From contig JAEDGC010000004.1 of assembly GCA_016297695.1 (NCBI GenBank), positions 1-64,000 of the forward strand: a DNA stretch of 64,000 nucleotides, read 5' to 3'. Shown here in pieces: positions 1-8,963 of the stretch (positions are counted from its first letter, which is position 1; each line of letters opens with the position of its first letter). The position numbers and the translations under genes were made by a program. The notes under the pieces are model-generated. The model worked only from the letters and a program-made list of their open reading frames with translations. It ran no database searches and had not been told where the DNA came from. Origin of the DNA: Bacilli bacterium. Lineage in GTDB: Bacteria > Bacillota_I > Bacilli_A > RF39 > UBA660.

Positions 1-18
1 AGACTTAAGTCTTTTTTT
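1..18 (+). terminator. Intrinsic terminator of an upstream gene (cut by window edge)
   Basis: A short stem AGAC-TTAA-GTCT is followed directly by seven T. The left flank is outside the window, so the stem may be longer than seen. It would end a gene lying upstream of position 1. Confidence 0.5.
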
Positions 19-84
19 ATATATAGAAATGTTTCACATCTATTGTATTACAACAATTAAATATTTTGTTAAAGTATAATATTA

Positions 85-112
85 TTGACATTTAATTTAA
101 TACATGTATAAA
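85..112 (+). promoter_or_regulatory. Sigma-A type promoter of the GNAT gene
   Basis: A perfect -35 box TTGACA (85-90), a 16-base spacer and a -10 box TATAAA (107-112) lie 24 bases upstream of the chosen start codon of the acetyltransferase gene. Confidence 0.7.
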
Positions 113-136
113 ATAACTATTTAGGAAGTGTTCTAC

Positions 137-610
137 ATGGAAAATCTTAAAATAAATTATCTAGAAAATAATGATGAAAATTTAAAAATTGTCTCTAATT
201 TAATTTTGAAAGATGTAAGTGAAAAATGCTTTTGTAATAAAGATTTAGAAGGAAATATTATTTCGATTGAAGATATGGCAAGCATATATCTACAATATAC
301 AAAAATGTATGGAATTAAATATTTTGATGTATACATTGGATTACTTTCTCTTACAAATGAAAATGAGATTAGTATTTTTGTCGAACCAGATTATCAAAAT
401 AGAGGAATTGGACAATACTGTTTAGTACTATTTGAAAAAATGTTAAAAGAACAATATGGATTACAAGTATTAATTGCTGAAACAACACTAGATAATATAG
501 AATGTATCAAATTGTTAAATAAAAATGGTTTTCAAATCACTAATGAAACAAGAGAAGTTCCAATAAATAACTTACCAACTAAAGTAGCAAAATATATTAA
601 AAAGTTGTAG
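137..610 (+). CDS. GNAT family N-acetyltransferase
   Basis: This 157-residue protein should transfer an acetyl group from acetyl-CoA to an amine; the substrate cannot be told. The acetyl-CoA pyrophosphate loop is visible as Q-N-R-G-I-G about residues 93-98, after a beta strand (EISIFVEPDYQ). The C-terminal part (AETTLDNIECIKLLNKNGF) is the usual last helix and strand of the fold. I chose ATG 137 because an AGGA box (123-126) sits 10 bases upstream; the earlier in-frame GTG at 128 overlaps that box. It is monocistronic: a consensus promoter lies upstream and a hairpin downstream. The N-terminal half is poorly conserved, so the family is clear but the function is open. Confidence 0.85.
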   Translation: MENLKINYLENNDENLKIVSNLILKDVSEKCFCNKDLEGNIISIEDMASIYLQYTKMYGIKYFDVYIGLLSLTNENEISIFVEPDYQNRGIGQYCLVLFEKMLKEQYGLQVLIAETTLDNIECIKLLNKNGFQITNETREVPINNLPTKVAKYIKKL

Positions 611-669
611 AAGCATAAGACACTCGCACCAGATTGATATATAACTTGAACTTTTCTAGATTAAATATA

Positions 670-701
670 AAAACTACTTTCATTAAATTTAAAGTAGTTT
701 T
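670..701. terminator. Bidirectional terminator between convergent genes
   Basis: AAAACTACTTT (670-680) pairs with AAAGTAGTTTT (691-701) around a 10-base loop. The A and T runs on both sides let it work for the acetyltransferase gene and for the convergent gene on the minus strand. Confidence 0.7.
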
Positions 702-761
702 ATTTTGTTAATTTTAAAAAAAACAAATGTACATTGACATAATAAGTGAAAACGTATAAAA

Positions 762-1178
762 TTATCTGTTATTATTTTTTACTTGTTTTTTTAATTTGTG
801 TACTGATATATTTTTTGTTTGTTGTTTATCTACATAATAAGGTTTTAAAGATTCTTTATCAACAAATAAGCTATTAATACAATGAGCCTTTGTTGACATC
901 ATTAATCCTCCTAAACGATAACCCTCTTTTGTAATATCTTGATAGATTTTGAAATAATCTAAAAATGATTTAAAGCAATCTAAATCAACATAACCGCCAT
1001 TTTCGATTTTAATTAAAATGGCATTTTCCTTATAAAGTTCATCATCTGAATCAATATATCCAAAAGAATCACATGCAATGCATTGATTACCAAAATACGT
1101 TTCACTACTAAATGTAGTATGTGTTTCGTATTTTGTACATTTTCTAATATCGCCTATAAAAATTTGATCTGTTTTCAT
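762..1178 (-). CDS. Hypothetical protein, 138 aa
   Basis: I do not recognise this family. The 138-residue soluble protein has no signal peptide or membrane segment. The N-terminal half is mixed alpha/beta with two Cys (FGNQCIACDS); the C-terminal tail is very basic (KLKKQVKNNNR). The start ATG at 1178-1176 has a strong AAAGGAGG box just upstream on the minus strand, so the gene is probably expressed. The conserved-looking pattern (IFIGDIRKCTKY near the start, ILIKIENGGYVDLD in the middle) reads like a surface-exchange or phage-type accessory protein, but that is only an impression. It is convergent with the acetyltransferase and stands alone. Confidence 0.7.
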   Translation of the reverse strand: MKTDQIFIGDIRKCTKYETHTTFSSETYFGNQCIACDSFGYIDSDDELYKENAILIKIENGGYVDLDCFKSFLDYFKIYQDITKEGYRLGGLMMSTKAHCINSLFVDKESLKPYYVDKQQTKNISVHKLKKQVKNNNR

Positions 1179-1276
1179 ATGGTTTCCTCCTTTGTTGACA
1201 TATTATATAGGAAAATTTTTTTCGATGCAATAATATTATTATAATAAAAAGTTATTAATACCATTAGGTATTATAA

Positions 1277-1537
1277 TTTTTTGTAAAAAAATTAGTTGAA
1301 ATTCTAAATCAAGATTATAAGAAAAAACAAGTATTCAATGAAAATAGAGATGTAGTACTTAGTTGTTATTATAAAAATAATAATTATTTAAAAGATTTAG
1401 GATTTAAAACAAAAGATGATTTTTTCTATATATGGAGTGAAAAAAAAGTGAAAAATGACTATCCAATAATATTTATGACATGTGAAGAATATGAAAAAAT
1501 GATCGTAGAACAAAGGAAAAAAGATTTAGCAAAGTAG
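1277..1537 (+). pseudogene. Remnant of a broken gene, no start codon
   Basis: After an in-frame stop at 1274-1276 the frame stays open for 86 codons to TAG at 1535-1537 and encodes protein-like sequence (for example KDLGFKTKDDFFYIWSEKK and YPIIFMTCEEYEKMI). The only in-frame ATG lies at 1475, close to the end, and no ribosome binding site is placed for it. It is best read as the 3' fragment of a decayed gene. The family is not recognised. It fills most of the 519-base gap between the flanking genes. Confidence 0.45.
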
Positions 1538-1615
1538 AAATTTTTTTTAGAATCATCTTTTTTTGATTTATATATAAATAATAGCAAAAAACATTAAAAT
1601 AAAATGTTTACATAA

Positions 1616-1645
1616 TCGACTTATTTTAAAAAAATATGATATAAT
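1616..1645 (+). promoter_or_regulatory. Probable promoter of the HD-domain gene
   Basis: A good -10 box TATAAT (1640-1645) is preceded at 18 bases by a weak -35 TCGACT (1616-1621). It lies about 50 bases upstream of the HD-domain gene start. Confidence 0.45.
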
Positions 1646-1697
1646 TAGTCAAGTGATATAGTAATTAAAAATTATAAAATTAGTTGGTGATGAAATA

Positions 1698-2393
1698 ATG
1701 AATACTGTAGAGAAAATGTTTTATAAATTTTTAAATAGCATGCCCCTTGAAAATGTTAAGGAAAATGATTCTAATTATATTAATTCATGGAAAAATTCAG
1801 TTGAACAATTAGAAAAAATGGGATATGTAGAGTTAAAATATAATGATATTATTGAATATATAAAAGAATCAGAGTATGTAAATTGTTATAAAAACTTTAT
1901 CAATAAAATTAATTATTCTTTATTATTAAAAAGTGATGTTCATGGATTACCACATATAATACGGTCTTCAATTTATACTTTGATAATTTGTGCTTATGAA
2001 AAAATAAAGTTAGAAGATTTTAAAATTGCTTTAGAATGCATTTTTTATCATGATATTGGAAGAATTAATGATATAGATGATGATTATCACGGATATAATG
2101 CTACAAAGAAGTTATTATTTTTAGATGAAAAATATGATAATAATATAGTTAATATTATAAAATTTGTAATAACTTGCCATTGTCTTGAAGATGATAAATA
2201 TTATGAGGTATTAAATTATTATCAGATAGATAATAAAGAAATTGCTTTAAAAATATTAAATGTTATAAAAGATGCCGATGCTTTAGATAGAGTAAGAGAA
2301 TATCCTTATTTAGATATTAAGTATTTAAGAACTGAAACTTCAAAAAAATTAGTTGATTTTGCTTATATATTCTATCAAAATTTTAAATTTTGA
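1698..2393 (+). CDS. HD-domain phosphohydrolase-like protein
   Basis: This 231-residue protein has the metal-binding pattern of the HD superfamily: an early His (SDVHGLPHIIR, about residue 80), the doublet in F-Y-H-D-I-G-R (about residue 119) and the final Asp in K-D-A-D-A-L-D-R (about residue 195). Such proteins cleave phosphate esters of nucleotides or cyclic nucleotides; the substrate cannot be told here. A further His pair (TCHCLEDD) may complete a two-metal site. The start ATG at 1698 follows a GGTGA box. The C-terminus coincides with a long inverted repeat. The gene is flanked by its own promoter and is not in an operon with hisS. Confidence 0.75.
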   Translation: MNTVEKMFYKFLNSMPLENVKENDSNYINSWKNSVEQLEKMGYVELKYNDIIEYIKESEYVNCYKNFINKINYSLLLKSDVHGLPHIIRSSIYTLIICAYEKIKLEDFKIALECIFYHDIGRINDIDDDYHGYNATKKLLFLDEKYDNNIVNIIKFVITCHCLEDDKYYEVLNYYQIDNKEIALKILNVIKDADALDRVREYPYLDIKYLRTETSKKLVDFAYIFYQNFKF

Positions 2394-2405
2394 TAGAATA
2401 TATAA
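2363..2405. repeat. Long perfect inverted repeat at the 3' end of the HD gene
   Basis: A nearly perfect 20-base-pair stem spans the last codons and TGA stop of the HD-domain gene, centred at 2384. There is no T run on either side, so it is not a classical terminator; it may protect the 3' end of the mRNA. Confidence 0.55.
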
Positions 2406-2487
2406 ATATCTAAAATGAATTAAAGAAAATTAAATAAAAAATTAATAAGATATTAGTATATTTATTTTTTATAATCTTATTAAATAG

Positions 2488-2515
2488 TTGAATATTTGAA
2501 TATGTCTGATATAAT
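2488..2515 (+). promoter_or_regulatory. Promoter of hisS
   Basis: TTGAAT (2488-2493), a 16-base spacer and TATAAT (2510-2515) lie 43 bases upstream of the hisS start. No T-box leader is visible between them. Confidence 0.65.
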
Positions 2516-2558
2516 AACAATGAATTAAATTAATAATTATTGAAAGGGAAGATATTAA

Positions 2559-3800
2559 ATGAGTTTTATTAAAATTCCAACAAAAGGTATGAGAGATATT
2601 ATGCCAGATGAAATGGCTTTAAGAGAATATATAATTAATGAATTATGCAAAACATATTCATTATATGGATTTAAAAGAATTGAAACTCCATGTGTAGAAC
2701 ATATTGAAAACATTTCTAATAATCAAGGTGGAGATAATGAAAAATTAATTTTTAAAATATTAAAAAGAGGAGAAAAATTAAATTTAGAAAATGCTAGTAG
2801 TGTTGATGATTTAGTTGATTCTGGATTAAGATATGATTTAACTGTGCCCTTAACTAGATACTATGCTAATAATATGAATAATTTAGATAATCCGTTTAAA
2901 GCTATACAAATAGGAAATGTCTGGAGAGCTGATAGACCACAAAAAGGAAGATATAGACAATTTGTTCAATGCGATATTGATATATTTGGTGAAAAAACAA
3001 ATTTAGCAGAGATAGAATTGATATCAGCGACAACTTCATTATTAGAAAAAATTGGACTAATTAATTACAAAATAGTAATAAATGATAGAAGAATTTTAAA
3101 AGCAATGGCTTTATATGCAGGATTTAATGAAAATGAATGTGATTCTGTATTTATCTCTTTGGATAAATTAGATAAGATTGGAATATCTGGAGTAAGCGAA
3201 GAATTAATAGAAAACGGCTTTTCTGCATCAATTGTTGAAAAGTATTTAAATTTGTATTCTAATAATAATTATGAAGATATAACTAAATTTTGTGAACAAA
3301 TTGATGAAAAATTTTTAGATAAAAAAATAGTAAATAACTTAAAAGAAATTATTGAATCAATATTAAGTTTTAAAAATATTAATATCGAATTTGATCCAAC
3401 ATTAGTAAGAGGAATGTCATATTATACAGGTCCTATATTTGAAATAAAAGTAGAAGGTTATAGTGGAAGTATTGGTGGCGGTGGCAGATATGATGAAATG
3501 GTATCTAAATATGCTAATGTATCTGTTCCTGCTTGTGGATTTTCAATAGGATTTGAAAGGTTAATAAACATATTAATGGAATCAAATTATCAAATTCCAA
3601 ATTCAAAAGAAAAATATGCTTTTATTATTGATAGTGAAGAATTTTCTTTAAATAAAAAAATGTATTTATCAGAAATTAATAAATTAAGAGAAAATGATAA
3701 AATAGTAAATGTTCAACTTAAATCTAAAAATTTTAAACATCAAAAAGAAATGTTAGAAAATCAAGGATATATAATATACTTAAATAATAAAAAATTATAA
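2559..3800 (+). CDS. hisS: Histidyl-tRNA synthetase
   Basis: This class II synthetase charges tRNA-His. It shows the N-terminal P-K-G-M-R-D type block (PTKGMRDIMP, residues 7-16), motif 1, motif 2 (VWRADRPQKGRYRQF, about residues 126-140), the HisA histidine-binding block (LVRGMSYYTGPIFE, about residue 285) and motif 3 (CGFSIGFERL, about residue 327). Together these favour hisS over the regulatory paralogue hisZ. At 413 residues it is slightly short: only about 75 residues follow motif 3, so the anticodon-binding domain is abbreviated. The start ATG follows GAAAGGGAAG. A promoter lies upstream and a terminator directly after the stop, so it is monocistronic. Confidence 0.93.
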   Translation: MSFIKIPTKGMRDIMPDEMALREYIINELCKTYSLYGFKRIETPCVEHIENISNNQGGDNEKLIFKILKRGEKLNLENASSVDDLVDSGLRYDLTVPLTRYYANNMNNLDNPFKAIQIGNVWRADRPQKGRYRQFVQCDIDIFGEKTNLAEIELISATTSLLEKIGLINYKIVINDRRILKAMALYAGFNENECDSVFISLDKLDKIGISGVSEELIENGFSASIVEKYLNLYSNNNYEDITKFCEQIDEKFLDKKIVNNLKEIIESILSFKNINIEFDPTLVRGMSYYTGPIFEIKVEGYSGSIGGGGRYDEMVSKYANVSVPACGFSIGFERLINILMESNYQIPNSKEKYAFIIDSEEFSLNKKMYLSEINKLRENDKIVNVQLKSKNFKHQKEMLENQGYIIYLNNKKL

Positions 3801-3804
3801 AAAT

Positions 3805-3825
3805 ACTCAGTTATGAGTTTTTTTT
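3805..3825 (+). terminator. hisS terminator
   Basis: Stem ACTCA (3805-3809) and TGAGT (3814-3818) with loop GTTA, followed by a run of T, directly after the hisS stop. Confidence 0.7.
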
Positions 3826-3897
3826 ATGAAATGGACAAATTAACTTTCCAATTAAAGTATAAAATACATAAATTAATATATAGGAATTAGAGGCGAT

Positions 3898-4268
3898 ATG
3901 ATGAGTAAAAAAGTAAAAATTAAATGTCGAATATGTAATAGTATTGATCCTCTAAATTATAAAATATGGATATATGATTCTAAAAAAAATTAATATATAA
4001 TGATATTTCAAACAACCTGGGATGTATTGATTATCTGTTTTTAGATTATGGATTATACTATTTAATATTAGAAATAAATTATAAAAAATGTAATTTAAAA
4101 ATAAAGAAGTCAATTTTTATAAGCAAATATTGTGATAATAATATAACATTTTATTTTTATTATCGAAAACTCATCAAAAAACGCACTATTACCTTAACAT
4201 TAATAGATGAAAATTATGAGGGATTACCAATTGAAGATGGTCAAATAACTTTATCTAAAGTAACTTAA
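3898..4268 (+). pseudogene. Gene split by a -1 shift at an A8 tract
   Basis: Two ATG codons (3898, 3901) follow a GAGGCGAT box and open a frame with a CxxC motif (KCRICNS) that stops at TAA 3991-3993. The stop comes directly after eight A (3982-3989). In the -1 frame the reading continues without interruption to TAA 4266-4268, giving a joined product of about 122 residues (NDISNNLGCIDYLFLDYGLYY, ending EDGQITLSKVT). One extra A, or ribosome or polymerase slippage on A-AAA-AAT, would restore it. The simplest reading is a pseudogene or assembly indel; programmed slippage is possible. The family is not recognised. Confidence 0.5.
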
Positions 4269-4276
4269 TGCTACTT

Positions 4277-5221
4277 TTATAATACTCTAAAAGAAGTATC
4301 ATCTATAAATTCATAATTAGTTTTGTATTTTAATTCACGTATTAATTTAAATAATGCCATATCTTTTGCTTTAGCTTCTATCATAATATCAACATCTTTA
4401 TTATATACTTTAATTAGGTCTATAAAATTAATAAAGCTATCAGAATTAATGAAATCATGATGACTTCTAAAATCTTTTTTAGTTTTATTTTTAGGACTAG
4501 AAAAATGCATTTTAGGGGTAATATTATCCCAACTATCTAAAATGGTTTTTATATAAAAATTAATATTAATTCCATCGTTATTACATATGTGATGATGATA
4601 ATCTAAAACAATCGGAGTTTTTATTTCGTTATATATATCTATACAATCTTTAATATTAAAAATTTTATCATCATTTTCTATGGCAATACTTTTTTGGATA
4701 TTAATAGGTAATTTTTTAAAATTGTTAATAAATCTTTTTTTAGAATTTTCTTTGCCAAATACAGAACTTCCAATATGTAAAATAATTACTTTATTTTTAA
4801 TATTTAAGTATTCTAAAATTTTATAATGGTATTTAAGTATTTCAAAAGTATTATCTAAAACTTCTTTCTTAGTTGAATTTAAAACACAAAATTGATCAGG
4901 ATGAAAATCACATCGCATATTTGAATCTGCAATTTTTTTGCCAATACTGTTATAATATTTTTCAAATTTTATTTTATAATCGAATATTACATCTAATCTT
5001 GTAGCAAGTGGAACAAGTTTGGAAGATATTCTAAAAAAATGAATATTATTCTTAATATTATAGTTAATTAATTCATTTAAGTCTTTTAAATTTGATTCTA
5101 TAACATTATATAATTTAGTTAGATTATGATATTTTAAATATTCTGTATATGTAAAAGGAGTAGAGGGTGTAATACCTTCTAAAGTTTTTGATATACAGGC
5201 ATATCCAAGTTTTATTAACAT
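4277..5221 (-). CDS. uvsE: UV-damage endonuclease UvsE/UvdE
   Basis: This 314-residue TIM-barrel endonuclease nicks DNA 5' of UV photoproducts and starts an excision repair route independent of UvrABC. Family signatures are visible: an N-terminal G-Y-A (LIKLGYACIS), RISSKLVPLATR (about 62-73), the metal-binding DFHPDQFCVLN block (about 104-114), LHIGSSVFGK (about 148), IENDDK (about 180) and LDYHHHICN (about 201). Length matches the family (about 300). The start ATG (5221-5219) is preceded by GGTGAT. UvsE is common in spore formers, consistent with spoIIR further on. It is divergent from the diguanylate cyclase gene. Confidence 0.93.
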   Translation of the reverse strand: MLIKLGYACISKTLEGITPSTPFTYTEYLKYHNLTKLYNVIESNLKDLNELINYNIKNNIHFFRISSKLVPLATRLDVIFDYKIKFEKYYNSIGKKIADSNMRCDFHPDQFCVLNSTKKEVLDNTFEILKYHYKILEYLNIKNKVIILHIGSSVFGKENSKKRFINNFKKLPINIQKSIAIENDDKIFNIKDCIDIYNEIKTPIVLDYHHHICNNDGININFYIKTILDSWDNITPKMHFSSPKNKTKKDFRSHHDFINSDSFINFIDLIKVYNKDVDIMIEAKAKDMALFKLIRELKYKTNYEFIDDTSFRVL

Positions 5222-5325
5222 ATAATCACCAATATTAGTATAATAAAATAGTTAATTTATATAAGTTATATTTGCATTTTTTTAATAATGTGAGTAAAAT
5301 AATAATAGAAGAATAGAGGGAAGTA

Positions 5326-6396
5326 ATGAAAATTAATGAGTATTTAAATAATACATATAAAAAATGGCTGTATTTTATCGTTTCATGTGGGCTAGTTTTA
5401 TCTATTAGCATATTTTGTGTTAATATGTTTTCATTATGTGTTTGTTTCTATCAACATAAAGAAATTACTTTGGACATTATATATAAAATTTTAATATTAA
5501 ATCTTTTAAATTTTATTTTGATGCTTATATCAGTTTATAATATAAATAATTTAGATATAAAAAAATTTGAAAGAAAAATACGTTTAAATTATTTTTTAAT
5601 TAGTGTTTTTCCAATAGTATTTTATACTAACTATCCCGTATTGTTAATATTGCCATTTATATCAATTATTTTTGCAGCTATTTTTGAAAATTTAAAAGAT
5701 ATGAAATTTTTCTATACAGCAAGTGCTTTATTAATAATTTATTACTTTATAAATAATCTATCAAATGAAATATTAGAAATGGTAAATGTAATTATTGCTT
5801 TTATTTTATTAAATATAATTTATAAGATAAGTAAAGAACTTTATTATATGATTAAAGAAGATAATTCTTATATAAAAAAAATATTAAAAAGACAAAATAA
5901 TCTTCAAAAAAAATTAGATATTGAACCTTTAACAAAACTATTAAATAAAAGAAGTTTATATAGAGATTTAGAAAACTTAGTAAAAGAAAAAAATAAATTT
6001 AGTCCTTGCTTGGTTATGATTGACTTGGATTTGTTTAAAAGAATTAATGATACATATGGTCATGTTAATGGAGATAAGGCATTACTTGAACTTACAAGGC
6101 ATTTAAATAAAATTGAATCTAAAAATATAAAAGCATATCGATTTGGTGGAGAAGAGTTTATAGTGGTTACAAGAAACCTTGATATATCAAAAGTTTATAG
6201 TATAATAGAAAAAATGCGAAAAAATTTTGGTAATATTAAGCATAGTTATTTAAATAATGAGTCTATTACTTTTAGTGCTGGAATTTGCAAGTATGATGGC
6301 ACAAGTGAAATATCAAAATGGCTAGAAAAATCTGATGAAGCACTATATCAAGCAAAAACTGAAGGAAGAAATAGAGTGATTATATACAAAGAATAG
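5326..6396 (+). CDS. Membrane diguanylate cyclase (GGDEF)
   Basis: Predicted to make cyclic di-GMP from two GTP. The N-terminal half (about residues 15-175) holds five or six membrane segments of MASE-like character; a short linker leads to a complete GGDEF domain (about 185-355). Seen are MIDLDLFKRINDTYGH (metal-binding Asp) and the active-site loop R-F-G-G-E-E-F (about 272-278). The inhibitory RxxD site five residues upstream is absent (KNIKAYRF), so product inhibition at that site is unlikely. The start ATG 5326 follows GAGGGAAG. It precedes a polytopic membrane protein by only 8 bases, so the two are probably one operon. No EAL phosphodiesterase lies nearby. Confidence 0.9.
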   Translation: MKINEYLNNTYKKWLYFIVSCGLVLSISIFCVNMFSLCVCFYQHKEITLDIIYKILILNLLNFILMLISVYNINNLDIKKFERKIRLNYFLISVFPIVFYTNYPVLLILPFISIIFAAIFENLKDMKFFYTASALLIIYYFINNLSNEILEMVNVIIAFILLNIIYKISKELYYMIKEDNSYIKKILKRQNNLQKKLDIEPLTKLLNKRSLYRDLENLVKEKNKFSPCLVMIDLDLFKRINDTYGHVNGDKALLELTRHLNKIESKNIKAYRFGGEEFIVVTRNLDISKVYSIIEKMRKNFGNIKHSYLNNESITFSAGICKYDGTSEISKWLEKSDEALYQAKTEGRNRVIIYKE

Positions 6397-6404
6397 AGGA
6401 TTAT

Positions 6405-8225
6405 ATGAAAAAAGAAACATTAAAAAAAATACTATATGGTCTTATTTTGGCAAGTATATTATGTATTAAACGTCATTTATTATATATTCCAAATATTGAA
6501 CTTAATAAATATAATTTACAGTTTTATGTTGATATAATAACAACTATTACAATCTTTTTTTACAGTTGCTATATTATTATTAAAACAAATAATGAAAAAA
6601 TTTCTGTACCAAAAATTATATTTTTAATACTTTTAGATATATTTTTAATAATATCAAATTCATTTATAAATACTGGTGATTTAACATTTATTTATAAAAA
6701 TATATTATCATTTTCGTATAATTTTTTATTGTTTATAGCCAATTTTATAATTTTAAAAAGAAGTTTAATTTATCTTGAAAAAATAGTTAAAAAGAAAAAA
6801 TTTAAATTAAAGGAAAATAAAATAACTAAATTATTTTTAAAAAATCCATTTTTATTTAGTTTTATTACAATTCTTATTTGTTGGACAATATATGTAATTG
6901 CATTTTATCCAATTATTTTGTCACCTGACCCAAGTTTTCAAATAAAACAATTTTTTAATATAAGAACTAAGTATGCTGATTATGCCATATTACTTGATAA
7001 TTCAATATTTTTAACAAATCATCATCCAGTATTTCACACGATGATTTTAGGTAATTGTTTAAAATTTGGAAGATTAATTTTAAATGATAATTTTGGATTA
7101 TTTATTTATAGTTTAATTCAAATGCTGTTTTTAGCTTTCACTTTATCTTATACTATTAAATATTTAATGAATAATAACATTAATAAGAAAATGTGTTTTA
7201 TAGTTTTGTTATTATATGCTTTTGTTCCAATGTTTCCATTGTATGCAATGAGTGGAGTAAAAGATACTTATTATACGTGTTTTATAATTTGGTATGTTTT
7301 AAAATTGGATATGTTAATAAAAACTAAAGAAGATAAAATTTCATATAAAAATATAATTGAAATACTTATAATAATGATTGCTATATGTCTATTTAGAAAT
7401 AATGGAATTTATGTAATCATATTGTCTTTTCCACTTCTAATAATTTATTGTAAAAAATATATGCAAACTTTAATTGTTATTTTTGTGGGAGTACTTGTGT
7501 TTTATGGAACTTATACTAAAGTTTTATTACCATCTTTAAAAATAACAGATGGAAGTATAAGAGAAACATTATCAATTCCAATTCAGCAAACAGCAAGATA
7601 TGTTAAATATTATAGTGATGATTTAACAAAAAATGATATTAAAATAATAGATAAAGTTTTAGAATATGAAACATTAAAAGAAAGATATAATCCAACTATA
7701 TCTGATCCTGTGAAAAATAAATTTAATAAATATACAACAAATAAAGAATTAAAAGAATATTTTAAAGTATGGTTTAAATGTTTATTTAAACATCCACTTG
7801 TTTATATAGAAGCAACATTAAATAATATATATGGTTATTTTAGTCCTCAAGCAACAAATTGGTATATTTATTATAAATACGATAAAAGAATAACCGAAAA
7901 TAATTTAGTAGATTATCATTATAATAAATTAAGTCTTTTAAGGCTAATATTATCTAAATATGCTCAAGTATTTCCATACATACCTTTTATTGGACTACTA
8001 AGTAATATTGGATTTAATACGTGGTTACTTCTAGGACTTAGTTTATATTCTATTCTAAAAAATAAAAAAGAATATTTAATAGTATTATCTCCTTTATTAA
8101 TATCATTATTAATATGTATAGCATCCCCAGTAAATACTTATTTTAGATATGCTATGCCTTATGTATTTATAATGCCGTGTATTTTTACGTTAATAGTTAA
8201 TAGATTGAAAAAAGATAAACAATAA
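6405..8225 (+). CDS. Polytopic membrane protein, GT-C-like (DUF6020 type)
   Basis: This 606-residue protein has about 11-12 membrane segments. Its layout resembles lipid-linked glycosyltransferases of the GT-C fold: an extracytoplasmic loop after about the fifth segment with acidic residues (ILSPDPSFQIKQFF), then NHHPVFHTMI, then SGVKDTYYT between later segments, and a soluble insert of about 130 residues before the last segments. This pattern matches the DUF6020 group as I remember it. Function would be transfer of a sugar or other group to a surface polymer, which is inference. It starts 8 bases after the diguanylate cyclase stop, behind AGAGGAT, so c-di-GMP may be linked to surface-polymer work. 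Confidence 0.65.
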   Translation: MKKETLKKILYGLILASILCIKRHLLYIPNIELNKYNLQFYVDIITTITIFFYSCYIIIKTNNEKISVPKIIFLILLDIFLIISNSFINTGDLTFIYKNILSFSYNFLLFIANFIILKRSLIYLEKIVKKKKFKLKENKITKLFLKNPFLFSFITILICWTIYVIAFYPIILSPDPSFQIKQFFNIRTKYADYAILLDNSIFLTNHHPVFHTMILGNCLKFGRLILNDNFGLFIYSLIQMLFLAFTLSYTIKYLMNNNINKKMCFIVLLLYAFVPMFPLYAMSGVKDTYYTCFIIWYVLKLDMLIKTKEDKISYKNIIEILIIMIAICLFRNNGIYVIILSFPLLIIYCKKYMQTLIVIFVGVLVFYGTYTKVLLPSLKITDGSIRETLSIPIQQTARYVKYYSDDLTKNDIKIIDKVLEYETLKERYNPTISDPVKNKFNKYTTNKELKEYFKVWFKCLFKHPLVYIEATLNNIYGYFSPQATNWYIYYKYDKRITENNLVDYHYNKLSLLRLILSKYAQVFPYIPFIGLLSNIGFNTWLLLGLSLYSILKNKKEYLIVLSPLLISLLICIASPVNTYFRYAMPYVFIMPCIFTLIVNRLKKDKQ

Positions 8226-8266
8226 AAAATAAAATAACAATAGAAAAAAACGGTTAAGAATACTAC

Positions 8267-8950
8267 TTATTTTTCTTTTGGATTTTCACTTTTTAATGTT
8301 TTTGATTTTTCTTTGTTAGGACAAGTAGCTATGGCTCTTTGTGCTAATCCCCACTCATTATCATTATTGTATCCTGCTACATAAACAAGATTATCAACAA
8401 ATTTACAATTTAATGGTCTTCCCATTACCCACTTAAATATAATTGCACCATCATTATCCGGTTTAACAAATTGTTCAAAATACATACTAGCAATTTCTTT
8501 TGTCCAAGGCATAGGGTTATATTGTGCAAATCCCATACCTACTGGCGTACTTGCATTATATAAGGCAGCTAACACTTCATTTCTATCTTTATCTGAAATG
8601 TCAATAACATCTGGTTCTATTTCAGTGCAGCCATAATCAACATCTGGCAATTCTTCTTGAGTTAATCCTAATATTTCTTCGTTATATTTTTTTCTAAATT
8701 CATGTGCAAATTCGGGAGATGTACATTGTCTAACATATTGTGGAACAAGTGCTATAAAAGAAAGTGTATTTTCTCCTTTTGAATAAGCATCCTGTAATGC
8801 TATTTTAAATGCCAAAACTAATGTGTCTACATCAATTTTATCAGGAATCATTGTGGCAAATCTATGATAAAATTCACTTTCTGAATTATGTCTATTAATT
8901 GTTCCACATGCTGATTCAAAGCTTTCTTTAGCATTTTCAAAATATAACAT
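8267..8950 (-). CDS. Hypothetical protein paired with 970-aa gene
   Basis: Not recognised. This soluble 227-residue protein starts 13 bases downstream of the 970-residue gene and is surely in its operon. The N-terminal half is helical (SFESACGTINRHNSESEFYHRF, then VDTLVLAFKIALQDAYSKGE); the middle is acidic (ELPDVDYGCTEIEPDVID); the C-terminal part has tryptophan and aromatic residues (NPMPWTKEIASMYFEQF, IIFKWVMGRPLNCKF) and ends in a charged, probably disordered tail. No signal peptide or membrane segment is seen. The start ATG (8950-8948) follows AGGAGATG. As an obligate partner of its neighbour it could be a substrate, immunity or assembly protein. Confidence 0.75.
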   Translation of the reverse strand: MLYFENAKESFESACGTINRHNSESEFYHRFATMIPDKIDVDTLVLAFKIALQDAYSKGENTLSFIALVPQYVRQCTSPEFAHEFRKKYNEEILGLTQEELPDVDYGCTEIEPDVIDISDKDRNEVLAALYNASTPVGMGFAQYNPMPWTKEIASMYFEQFVKPDNDGAIIFKWVMGRPLNCKFVDNLVYVAGYNNDNEWGLAQRAIATCPNKEKSKTLKSENPKEK

Positions 8951-8963
8951 AAAAAATCATCTC

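Noticed and set aside
2400..2558. T-box leader before hisS
   Set aside because: The gap is only 158 bases with the promoter in it; no specifier loop or T-box sequence can be found.
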